This document shows positions 1 through 5,968 of a DNA stretch of 6,800 nt, piece after piece. The DNA lies in the NCBI GenBank assembly GCA_036258175.1, contig DATAEE010000138.1:1-6800 (forward strand), in the 5' to 3' direction. The translations under genes were made by a program, and so were the position numbers. This DNA comes from DATAEE01 sp036258175. Lineage in GTDB: Bacteria; Acidobacteriota; Vicinamibacteria; Vicinamibacterales; 2-12-FULL-66-21. A model generated the notes under the pieces. It worked only from the letters and a program-made list of their open reading frames with translations. It was not told the origin of the DNA and ran no database searches. Each line of letters begins with the position of its first letter. The stretch's first letter is position 1.

Positions 1-88
1 GATCGTCGCGGGTGCCGCCGACGCGCAGGTCGCCTTCCTTGAACGCGTTGGCGAGGACGAGCGTCTGCCGCAGTGCCTGAGCGTTCAT
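1..88 (-). CDS. N-terminal fragment of a possible ethanolamine ammonia-lyase heavy chain-like protein
   Basis: An ATG at 88..86 opens a frame that runs off the window edge after 29 codons. The visible protein begins MNAQALRQTLVLANAFKEGD and continues with LRVGGTRDD. The pattern 'AN.FKEGD...G' followed by acidic residues resembles, from memory, the N-terminal region of EutB-type ethanolamine ammonia-lyase heavy chains, which with EutC form the cobalamin-dependent enzyme that converts ethanolamine to acetaldehyde and ammonia. That match is short and was not checked by a search, so the product name is tentative; the existence of a gene start is better supported. The start lies 11 bases after the stop of the beta-barrel gene, with only a weak GAGG-like ribosome binding site inside the gap, which suggests translational coupling. 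An alternative is an unrelated cytosolic protein. Confidence 0.45.
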   Translation of the reverse strand, partial: MNAQALRQTLVLANAFKEGDLRVGGTRDD

Positions 89-99
89 GGCCGCCTCGG

Positions 100-900
100 T
101 CAGAAGGAGCGGCTGAAACCGAATTGAAAGATCGCGGAGGAGTCCAGCTGCCGATTGGAGAGAGATCGATAAACGGGCAGCTTCACTTCGCCCTGCAGGT
201 TGAGGCCTTTTCCGATCTGGACCGCGATGCCGGGCGTCAGGTACAGCCAATGGCCACCGCCGACGAGCACCGGCGTGCCCTCGAAGCTGTCCTGCTGCCG
301 GTGCAGCCATCCAGCACGCGCGAAGCCGATCACGCGGTGGGTGCCCAGGCCGCGCGCGACGCCGCCATTCATTTCCCAAGAAGCGCCCGTTCGCAGCCCC
401 CACTCGTTCTCGTAGAGCGGAGTCCGCGCGGCAACGCTGCCGAAGATCGTGAGCTGGTCAACTCGCCGGTCGACGTTCACACCGAACAACGGATCGACCG
501 TGCCTGTCCCGCGCTGGAGGCGCGACATGGGCACGAGACTTCCACCTTCCAGCTCGGGACGGAACCGCGGCTGTTCGGTTCTGCCGGTCGGTAGCGAGGT
601 TCCGAAGTTCAGCACGACGTTCCAGCGGTTCATCGGCCGGAGTCGGTACCAACCGAGAATCGACGTGTCACCAAGACCGCTGAAGGTTTCCTTGAAATTC
701 ACCGGCCCCCCTGGAAGCGGGACGACCGCAGTCCGCGTGATATCGGGGATCGTCGTCGCGGCCTGTAGGCCGAACTGCTCGGTGAGCCGGACGTCGACGG
801 TGAACAGGGGCACGCGGATCGTCGTGCGTTCCTGGAGCGGATTGTTGGTTTCGCCGGATCCGTCGTACGCAGTGTCGCGGTCCTCGGCGACCAGCCACAC
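100..900 (-). CDS. Outer-membrane beta-barrel protein (transporter/porin-like), mature part
   Basis: This frame encodes 266 residues with alternating polar and hydrophobic strands, many Gly and aromatic residues and a C-terminus ending FQFGFSRSF. A terminal Phe after alternating residues is the usual signature for outer-membrane barrel assembly. Repeated motifs such as TSLPTGRTE, GTVDPLFGVNV and GEVKLPVYRSL fit the family annotated as 'transporter' barrels (MetA-pathway-like), whose substrates are mostly unknown. The first start codon in the frame is GTG at 900, but that is unlikely to be the true beginning: the same frame continues upstream without interruption to a TGA at 982-984 and, beyond it, encodes a good signal peptide. 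The full gene would therefore be 1077-100, about 325 residues, with one in-frame TGA. As written, initiation at 900 would give a barrel without an export signal. Possible readings are a nonsense mutation, a sequence error or UGA recoding. Confidence 0.7.
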   Translation of the reverse strand: MWLVAEDRDTAYDGSGETNNPLQERTTIRVPLFTVDVRLTEQFGLQAATTIPDITRTAVVPLPGGPVNFKETFSGLGDTSILGWYRLRPMNRWNVVLNFGTSLPTGRTEQPRFRPELEGGSLVPMSRLQRGTGTVDPLFGVNVDRRVDQLTIFGSVAARTPLYENEWGLRTGASWEMNGGVARGLGTHRVIGFARAGWLHRQQDSFEGTPVLVGGGHWLYLTPGIAVQIGKGLNLQGEVKLPVYRSLSNRQLDSSAIFQFGFSRSF

Positions 901-953
901 GCCGATCCGGACGCGGTTACCGACGACGCCCTCGGTCAGGACTCCCCGCCACC

Positions 954-980
954 CGGGCAGGTACGCGTTCGCGCAGCCCG
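954..980 (-). other. GC-rich hairpin directly after the in-frame TGA
   Basis: On the minus strand, the transcript beginning one base past the TGA can fold into a stem: outer CGGGC (980-976) pairs with GCCCG (958-954), and inner UGCGC (975-971) pairs with GCGUA (966-962, one G-U pair) around a GAAC loop. A three-base bulge sits on the 3' side. No U run follows, so it is not an intrinsic terminator. A stem just downstream of UGA is where a bacterial SECIS element would lie, but the loop lacks the GGU bases of the classical E. coli element and is closer to the UGA than usual. It may simply be chance pairing in GC-rich coding DNA. Confidence 0.35.
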
Positions 981-981
981 C

Positions 982-1077
982 TCAGGTCTGGCCGCTGGCC
1001 GGGGCGGCTGCGAACAGGATCATCCAAGCGAAAAGCGTCGGAAGCATCCACCGCACGATCGGGAAAACTCGCGGCAT
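982..1077 (-). other. Signal-peptide exon-like piece of the beta-barrel gene, ended by in-frame TGA
   Basis: ATG at 1077..1075 opens 31 codons that read as a textbook Sec signal peptide: basic n-region (MPRVFPIVRW, Arg3 and Arg9), a hydrophobic core (LPTLFAWMILFAAA) and a likely cleavage site after PASG, before QT. The next codon is TGA (984..982). The frame is the same as that of the barrel gene ending at 100, and past the TGA it reads AGCANAYLPGWRGVLTEG and on into the barrel. No ATG, GTG or TTG lies in this frame between the TGA and the GTG at 900. The ATG lies 33 bases after the stop of the hydrolase gene (1111); no strong ribosome binding site precedes it. The piece is best viewed as the 5' end of the barrel gene rather than as a separate peptide gene. 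Confidence 0.65.
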
Positions 1078-1110
1078 TTGCTTAGGATAGCGCAGTAAGG
1101 GAATCGGACC

Positions 1111-2622
1111 TCAGCGCTGCACTGGCCCAAGGTAGCGGTCCAGCCAGTCGAGAACCTCACGAATCAGTTCGAGCCGAGGAGGCACGTGGCCGGCGTTTTC
1201 GAAGATCACGAGACGCTTGTGCTGGGCAGGCGTGGCCAGGAGATTGAACATCGGCTTCTGCGAGGTCTCTACGGGGTAACCGAAGTCGTACCTTCCTCCG
1301 AGCATGAGAACCGGCAGCTTCGCTCGCGGCAGGAAGTTGACCGGATCGACCTCCGGGGTAAAGGGGTCTGTGACGAGACCGCCTGTGAGAAGGATCGCGG
1401 TCCTGAGGCGTTGCTCGACAGCGAGGATTGGCAATGACGACACGGCGCCCATGCTATACCCGTAATAGCCGATTCTGCTGACGTCGATATCTCCGCGAGA
1501 TTCCAGATAATCCACCGTGCGGCTGAAGTCCTTCACCCATCGGACGACCTGGTCTCGCTCCTCGTTAATCGCGGGAAGTTGTGCGCTGCCGACGGCCGCC
1601 GGCGGCACCGAGCGGCGGCGCTCGTACGTGTCGCTGTAAACGGGATACACGAGCGCGCGGCCGCTGCGCGCGACGAAGTCGAAGTACACGGAGAATGGTA
1701 GGTCGCCGTCACTGGATTTGAGCTGCAGCGCGTACGAGCCCGGAAACCAGATAACGGCTTGGTAAGTGGGCCGCACGTTCTTGGGGAGGAGGATGTTGGC
1801 AAGGACGCGTTCGCCGCCGTACGCGGCAGCAAACGACACACGCTCCCGCCGCCAATGTTCCTGGTCGTCGGCGCGTTCCACCTTGGCGTCGAGCGCCGTG
1901 CGATCGTACGCATAAAAGCGCCGGAACACGGCGAACTCGCTGTCCGACACCGGCTTCAGTCGGGTCGCGTCCACGCTCGGCCGCGCGGTCCCCCACGAGG
2001 CGAATGCAGACGCGTCGGACGGTCCGGTGTCCTTCACGCATCTGAAACCGTTCGTTTCGGCGCGATCGAGCGGCGGTCGCCGATCGTTAGCCGTGGCCAT
2101 ATAGACCGGTTCGTTCCATCCGCCGCCGAAGATGTACCGCAGGCCCTCATGCTCGTTCCACACCCACTCTTTGACGTTGCCCGACATGCCCAAGGTGCCA
2201 TGGGGTCCCAGATCTTTCAGACGCCCTACGGCTTCGGCACCCCGGCCGTTGAAGTTGCCGAGCGTCACAACTTCCATGAAAAACGATGCGCCAAATGCCC
2301 TGCGCCAGTGAAAAACCGTAGGCAGAGTCTTCTGTTGTGATCCGCAGTACGCGGCGGCCTCAAACCAACTCACGCCGCTTACGGGATAGTCGCCCTGACC
2401 CTCGGGGTACGATCCAAGCTCCCACGTCGAGGGACCCGGCCGATGCGTGCGATCGCTGAATTCGTCGGCGCGGCCCAGCCGGCCGAAGAGCGCCGGTGAA
2501 AACCGTTCGAGTTCGGTCCAGAACGCCTGATTCTCGTACCCGCCGCGATCAATGAAGGACTTGAAGTCTCGATTGCTGACCTCCGTACGATCGATCCAAT
2601 AGTCAGGAAGGTCCTTCCCCAA
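1111..2622 (-). CDS. SUMF1-like (FGE-type) domain plus alpha/beta hydrolase; C-terminal half of a split kinase fusion
   Basis: The open frame (TTG at 2622, 503 residues) has two domains. Residues 1 to about 198 are a SUMF1/formylglycine-generating-enzyme-like fold, recognised by WIDRTEVSNRDF, YPVSGVSWFEAAAYC, LPTVFHWRRAFG, GMSGNVKEWVWNE, FGGGWNEP and NGFRC. Residues from about 230 to 503 are an alpha/beta hydrolase of the dienelactone-hydrolase/prolyl-oligopeptidase type: nucleophile motif GYSMG (Ser390), probable acid Asp446 in GGRYD and His479 in NAGHVPP. The cysteine pair of true FGE is not visible; only C93 and C195 are present, so formylglycine formation is unlikely and the domain is probably a binding or regulatory module. 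The TTG is not a convincing start: the domain's first residues (GAVFVPSGHYWG) are encoded just upstream in the kinase frame. One extra G in the G4 run at 2617-2620 would join them as HYWGKDLPDYW. This is therefore very probably the C-terminal half of one large protein. Confidence 0.85.
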   Translation of the reverse strand: MGKDLPDYWIDRTEVSNRDFKSFIDRGGYENQAFWTELERFSPALFGRLGRADEFSDRTHRPGPSTWELGSYPEGQGDYPVSGVSWFEAAAYCGSQQKTLPTVFHWRRAFGASFFMEVVTLGNFNGRGAEAVGRLKDLGPHGTLGMSGNVKEWVWNEHEGLRYIFGGGWNEPVYMATANDRRPPLDRAETNGFRCVKDTGPSDASAFASWGTARPSVDATRLKPVSDSEFAVFRRFYAYDRTALDAKVERADDQEHWRRERVSFAAAYGGERVLANILLPKNVRPTYQAVIWFPGSYALQLKSSDGDLPFSVYFDFVARSGRALVYPVYSDTYERRRSVPPAAVGSAQLPAINEERDQVVRWVKDFSRTVDYLESRGDIDVSRIGYYGYSMGAVSSLPILAVEQRLRTAILLTGGLVTDPFTPEVDPVNFLPRAKLPVLMLGGRYDFGYPVETSQKPMFNLLATPAQHKRLVIFENAGHVPPRLELIREVLDWLDRYLGPVQR

Positions 2623-4097
2623 TAGTGACCACTGGGAACGAATACTGCGCCGGGCAACCCCTCGCCGGCACGGCGCAGGCGGATCGGTCGCGCCTCGGTA
2701 TCAGGACGCCCGACTGCGGCAGAGGGGGCGCCGACTTCGAGCCTCGCTTCCAGCGGGTCGAAGCCCGCTTTGGCGATCCTCCAGCGAAGCATGCCGAGTG
2801 GGGCGCGAACGGCCTTCAGAGGAGACGTTCCGAGCGGAATCCACTCGCCATCGACGTCGGTGTATGCCTTGAACATCACCTCCGCACCAACCGGATCCGT
2901 GGCGATGGTGACGACGTCGGTCGACGCCTGCATGGCACGCTGAAGCCGAGTGTCATCGGGCCAACGCCGCAACCCGGCACCCGCAACGCGCCAAACATCG
3001 ACGAATCGTCCGGCGTCGACGAGCTTCTCAACTTCATCGACCGCCGCTATGTGGTCGCGTTCAGACTGCGCACGTTGGCTGAAAATCCACGCCGCGGCTC
3101 CGGCGGTCAGCAGCACCAGGGTCGCCGCGGCCGCGAGAACGGCGAACGTACCGAACCGGACTCGCGCGGGCAGGTGGACGGCAGCCGCGATTCCTGACAC
3201 GCCACCAAGGTCGCGCTGGAGTTCGATCGCGGAGTCGTAACGCCTGGCGGGCTCCTTCTCCAGACAGCGCGAGACGATGCGGGCGAGCGTCGGCGGAACA
3301 TCCGCCCGCAGCTCGAGGAGAGATCTCGGTGACTCGCGCAGCAGTGAGAGCAGATCATTGTCGCGGAATGGCAGCGTGCCGGAGGCCATCTCGAAGAAAA
3401 CGACACCGAGGGAGAAGACGTCACTGCGTGCGTCAACCGTCTGCCCGGTCGCCTGCTCCAGTGACATGTAGCCCGGACTGCCCATGACGATGCCGCGCAC
3501 GGTCTCGGGGCCGGAGCTGCGCGTGACCTCGGTGCTCGTGAACTCGGGGCGTGTCAGCTTGGAGAGGCCGAAGTCGACAATCTTGATGCGGCCGTCGCGC
3601 GCAACGATGATGTTCGACGGCTTCAGGTCGCGATGGACGATTCCGGCGCCGTGAGCCGCCGCCAGCGCGCTGGTGATCTGCCGCGCGTAGTCGAGCACGC
3701 CATCGAGCGGCAAACCCCCGGCACGGATCAGCCGATTGAGCGGCGTCCCGTCGACATCCTCCATCACGATGAAGTCGACGCCGTTCGCCGAGTCGACGTC
3801 ATGGATCGTGACAATGTTGGGATGGTTCAGGCTCGAGGCCGCCTGGGCTTCCTGCAGGAAGCGGCGCCTGCGGTCTGGGGACTCGTGGCCTTCTGGCAGA
3901 ATCTTGATGGCCACCTTGCGCTTCAGGCGGACATCAAGGGCCTCATAAACGACGCCCATCCCGCCCACGGCCGATTTCGGAGCCGATGGTGTACCGCGAC
4001 GAAGCCGAAGCCAGCGGAGGCAACACAGCCGGGCGCCCGCGAAGATTCTACTCCCGCACCGCCGGGGGAAGGCTGCACCAGTCAGACGAAACAACAC
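2379..4097 (-). CDS. Membrane-anchored Ser/Thr protein kinase with PEGA-like region; N-terminal part of a split kinase/SUMF1/hydrolase fusion
   Basis: This frame (GTG at 4097, 572 residues as open) carries a Hanks-type kinase: Gly-rich loop end GGMGVVYEA, VAIK lysine K65, helix-C glutamate E83 (FLQEAQ), catalytic loop HRDLKPSN with D157, and DFG at 175-177. The usual YMSPEQ is here YMSLEQ (Leu213). A single transmembrane helix spans about 313-340, placing the kinase in the cytoplasm and the rest outside. A coiled or TPR-like stretch follows, then a PEGA-like region (about 395-470, from VVTIATDPVGAEV) and the first strand of the SUMF1 domain (GAVFVPSGHYWG, 483-494). Only about 3966-2616 is real coding in this frame. 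Residues 1-43 are out-of-frame translation, because the true N-terminus (RYTIGSEIGRG) lies in another frame; residues after 494 are also out of frame. Removing one G at 3964-3966 and adding one at 2617-2620 gives a single protein of about 971 residues ending at 1111. Substrate and signal are unknown. Confidence 0.85.
   Translation of the reverse strand: MLFRLTGAAFPRRCGSRIFAGARLCCLRWLRLRRGTPSAPKSAVGGMGVVYEALDVRLKRKVAIKILPEGHESPDRRRRFLQEAQAASSLNHPNIVTIHDVDSANGVDFIVMEDVDGTPLNRLIRAGGLPLDGVLDYARQITSALAAAHGAGIVHRDLKPSNIIVARDGRIKIVDFGLSKLTRPEFTSTEVTRSSGPETVRGIVMGSPGYMSLEQATGQTVDARSDVFSLGVVFFEMASGTLPFRDNDLLSLLRESPRSLLELRADVPPTLARIVSRCLEKEPARRYDSAIELQRDLGGVSGIAAAVHLPARVRFGTFAVLAAAATLVLLTAGAAAWIFSQRAQSERDHIAAVDEVEKLVDAGRFVDVWRVAGAGLRRWPDDTRLQRAMQASTDVVTIATDPVGAEVMFKAYTDVDGEWIPLGTSPLKAVRAPLGMLRWRIAKAGFDPLEARLEVGAPSAAVGRPDTEARPIRLRRAGEGLPGAVFVPSGHYWGRTFLTIGSIVRRSAIETSSPSLIAAGTRIRRSGPNSNGFHRRSSAGWAAPTNSAIARIGRVPRRGSLDRTPRVRATIP
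2617..2620 (-). other. Apparent -1 indel (missing G) at the start of the SUMF1-like domain
   Basis: The minus strand reads TATTGGGGAAGG. The kinase frame gives Y-W-G-R-T-F; the downstream frame gives G-K-D-L-P-D-Y-W-I-D. A fifth G would make TAT TGG GGG AAG GAC and join VPSGHYWG to KDLPDYWIDRTEV, the normal start of a SUMF1-type domain. It compensates in frame for the extra G at 3964-3966. No canonical X XXY YYZ slippery heptamer is seen. Confidence 0.75.
3964..3966 (-). other. Apparent +1 indel (extra G) in the kinase Gly-rich loop
   Basis: The minus strand reads CGTGGGCGGGATG here. Deleting one G from the GGG run gives CGT GGC GGG ATG (R-G-G-M) and joins the RYTIGSEIGRG frame to the GMGVVYEALD frame. 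The frame change occurs within one codon of a strongly conserved motif, so the location is well defined. It could be a genuine mutation or a homopolymer sequencing error. Confidence 0.7.
3967..4026 (-). other. True N-terminal coding of the kinase, in a different frame
   Basis: On the minus strand, from GTG at 4026, the frame reads (M)LPPLASASSRYTIGSEIGRG and then loses the kinase, whereas the neighbouring frame resumes with GMGVVYEALD. Joined, they give YTIGSEIGRGGMGVVYEALD, the normal glycine-rich loop of a bacterial Ser/Thr kinase. The same frame is closed upstream by TAG at about 4052, so the usable starts are GTG 4026 or TTG 4023. No strong ribosome binding site is visible for either, and the N-terminus could be longer if there is further damage upstream. 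This segment is in the same frame as the hydrolase half ending at 1111. Confidence 0.7.
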
Positions 4098-4133
4098 AGC
4101 GTGCTGGTTCGAGGACCTCGTTGCGCAACCGAT

Positions 4134-4820
4134 TCAACAACTTGCCGCCCGAAGATGTTCCGTGATGTGTCGATAATCGGATTCGCGACGGCGGTAGACT
4201 GCCACCTGCCAGGGGCCCACTGCTTTCGAGAAGTGCTGAACGACGCCGGCTTCACCGGCCACTCGATCGATCGTTTCCTGCGCGCGCACGGACGCGTGAA
4301 CGGGCCCGCGCCAGAGGACGAGGTTCATCAGAGCGACAACCATCCTCACCGGCAAAGTGTCCCTGGGATAGACGAGACCGTAGAGGCGTCGCGCCCGCGC
4401 CGTCGAGAGCTGCACCAAGCGTTTCCAATCCGGATAGATGTTGATAACGCGATCGAGCGTCACGATGTCCGCGGGAGGGATCGTGTCAGCGAGCTCGACA
4501 AAGTCGCCGTGGTGGTAGGTGACCCGGCCTGCCAGGCCTCGACGGTTGCTCTCCTCTTGTGCCGATTTGGTATAAGCGTCTGAGGCGTCGATGCTCGTCA
4601 CGCGAGCGACGCCGGCAGCGAGCAACTCATGCTGAATGGCGCCGATCCCGCCGCCGATGTCGATCAAAGTGGCGCCCTCCACACCCTCCGCTTTCAGTGC
4701 ATCGATCAAAACCCTCGTTGACGGTATTGGCCCCTTGTTTCGATAGTTGCGCAGCTCCGAGGCCGCTTTTCTTGCGTTGTAGAAGCTTCCGAAGTCGCGC
4801 GTTATAGGGTAAGCACGCAT
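4134..4820 (-). CDS. Small class I SAM-dependent methyltransferase (second paralog)
   Basis: ATG at 4820 gives 228 residues. SAM-binding motif I is LIDIGGGIG (52-60), with the acidic residue ending strand 2 at Asp78 (SIDAS). HGDF (104-107), VTLDR (120-124) and YPRD (151-154) are shared at matching positions with the protein at 5968-6624, as is the N-terminal YRNKGP segment (26-31; YRRKGP in the paralog), so the two are clear paralogs. The Rossmann core is typical of small-molecule methyltransferases; it resembles the Mg-protoporphyrin methyltransferase-like group only in general form, and the substrate cannot be assigned. A tail of about 16 residues (RESDYRHITEHLRAASC) extends past the end of its paralog. 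The start lies 46 bases after the stop of the winged-helix methyltransferase, with a weak CAGGG-like ribosome binding site. Stop is TGA at 4136..4134; the kinase gene follows. Confidence 0.88.
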   Translation of the reverse strand: MRAYPITRDFGSFYNARKAASELRNYRNKGPIPSTRVLIDALKAEGVEGATLIDIGGGIGAIQHELLAAGVARVTSIDASDAYTKSAQEESNRRGLAGRVTYHHGDFVELADTIPPADIVTLDRVINIYPDWKRLVQLSTARARRLYGLVYPRDTLPVRMVVALMNLVLWRGPVHASVRAQETIDRVAGEAGVVQHFSKAVGPWQVAVYRRRESDYRHITEHLRAASC

Positions 4821-4866
4821 GTCCGCGCCCTGAAGTAGGTGGAACGGGACTGACCGTGTTCTCGCG

Positions 4867-5955
4867 CTACTTCCTCACGACGTACCAGCTGTTCTGGATG
4901 TCATGCGCGAGACGGTGCGTGACAATCGACCGGAATCCGGCCCGGTCGAGGTAGTCGCGCGTCATCTCCTCGCCCCACATCGCACCGACACCTTCCCCGC
5001 CTTGGGCGAGGGATACGGTCATGCAGTGCATGCAGGACACGGTGTAGAGGAAGGTGCCAATCGGATGTTCGATATCCCTGTGCACGTGGCTTGTTCCGCT
5101 GATGTCCTGCATCAGATAGGCACCTGTCGGTTTCAACGCACGATGAATACCTTTGAGGACATTGAGGGGGCTCGCCTGATCGTGCACGGCGTCGAACGTC
5201 GTGATGAAGTCGAAGGACTCCAGCTCCGCACGTTCATCGAAGTCACTCAAATCGACCGCGGCGAATTCGAGGTTCGTGAGACCCTTCGCCGATGCCTCGG
5301 CGCGCGCGCAGTCAATCGCGTCACGTGAGAGATCCATCCCGAGGAAGGTGCTGCGGGGGTACAGCTCGGCGAGCCTGTTCAGGATCCGGCCTCTGCCGCA
5401 TCCCAGATCGAGGACGCGAATACCCCGTGCGAGTTGGTCCGTGAGACCCGGCACAAGGGGAAGGATGCGCGACTCGAGCGACGAAAGCACGGATTGGCCG
5501 CTGTCCTCCGCCATGACCTCGTGGAACCGCTGAAATCGCTCGTACGGCACGCCGCCGCCGTGTCTGAAGCACTCGACGATATCATCCTCAACCGCTCCCA
5601 TGACCGCGACGTACTGGGCAAACACAGCCATGTTGTCCGCCCCGGCCGCCCGTCTCAGAAACGCGCCATGCTCGGCCGGCATCGAGAAGCGGCGCGTGGC
5701 CGGGTCAACGTTGACTACGCGTGCGGTTGTCATCGCGCCGAGCCACTCACGCACATAACGCTCGTTCAGCCCGGCCCGTGCCGCCAGCTCTTCCGAGGTT
5801 GATGGCGGTGACTGGCTCATAGTGTCGAAGAGACCCGTACGGTGGCCGACCGAGATCATCAAGCAGAGCGCACCATCGTTGAGAGCGGTCAACAATCGGC
5901 CAGCGAACCCTTCCGCTTTCGTTCCATCGACGACCTGCACGTTTTCGGCGGACAT
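4867..5955 (-). CDS. Class I SAM-dependent methyltransferase with N-terminal winged-helix domain (Rv2258c-like)
   Basis: ATG at 5955 gives 362 residues, preceded by a good ribosome binding site. Residues about 20-105 form a helix-turn-helix-like N-terminal domain (TSEELAARAGLNERYVREWL), which in this family mediates dimer formation and substrate-pocket closure rather than DNA binding. The methyltransferase core follows: motif I VLDLGCGRG (181-189), acidic Asp208 (LGMDLS), VDLSDF (234-239) and FDAVHDQ (254-260). A distinctive segment, SCMHCMTVSLAQGGEGVG (307-324), contains a CxxC and is typical, from memory, of Rv2258c-type proteins. Length fits the family. The substrate is not known; relatives are annotated only as methyltransferase or transcriptional-regulator-like. 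It sits between two paralogous smaller methyltransferases, 12 bases after the stop of one and 46 bases before the start of the other, which suggests a shared pathway. Confidence 0.9.
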   Translation of the reverse strand: MSAENVQVVDGTKAEGFAGRLLTALNDGALCLMISVGHRTGLFDTMSQSPPSTSEELAARAGLNERYVREWLGAMTTARVVNVDPATRRFSMPAEHGAFLRRAAGADNMAVFAQYVAVMGAVEDDIVECFRHGGGVPYERFQRFHEVMAEDSGQSVLSSLESRILPLVPGLTDQLARGIRVLDLGCGRGRILNRLAELYPRSTFLGMDLSRDAIDCARAEASAKGLTNLEFAAVDLSDFDERAELESFDFITTFDAVHDQASPLNVLKGIHRALKPTGAYLMQDISGTSHVHRDIEHPIGTFLYTVSCMHCMTVSLAQGGEGVGAMWGEEMTRDYLDRAGFRSIVTHRLAHDIQNSWYVVRK

Positions 5956-5962
5956 GGTGTTT

Positions 5963-5968
5963 CTCTCC
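5963..5968 (-). promoter_or_regulatory. Ribosome binding site of the winged-helix methyltransferase
   Basis: GGAGAG on the minus strand lies 7 bases before the ATG at 5955 and overlaps by one base the TAG stop of the upstream methyltransferase (5970..5968). It is the best Shine-Dalgarno match in the window. It supports the chosen start and close coupling of the two genes. Confidence 0.7.

Noticed and set aside
898..900. GTG at 900 as the true start of the barrel protein.
   Set aside because: It would give an outer-membrane protein without a signal peptide, while the same frame continues upstream to a clean signal peptide interrupted only by one TGA.
954..980. Hairpin as an intrinsic terminator of the signal-peptide reading frame.
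   Set aside because: No U-rich tract follows the stem, and coding of the barrel continues through it.
2616..2622. Programmed -1 frameshift producing the kinase/SUMF1 fusion.
   Set aside because: No canonical slippery heptamer or clear downstream stimulator is seen, and a second, opposite shift at 3964-3966 would also be required.
4095..4136. The TGA ending the methyltransferase at 4134 as selenocysteine: it lies after Cys and before I-G-C (C-U-x-x-C), and a downstream hairpin has a GUC loop on a CGAG/CUCG stem reminiscent of a SECIS.
   Set aside because: The paralog ends about 16 residues earlier, so the protein is already complete, and the readthrough frame gives no recognisable domain before running into shifted kinase sequence. 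Chance is the simpler explanation.
3633..4583. Long plus-strand open frame of 316 codons, and others at 449-1090, 1759-2340 and 2625-3197.
   Set aside because: They lie antisense to well-supported minus-strand genes, have no recognisable domains and have the composition expected of shadow frames in GC-rich DNA.
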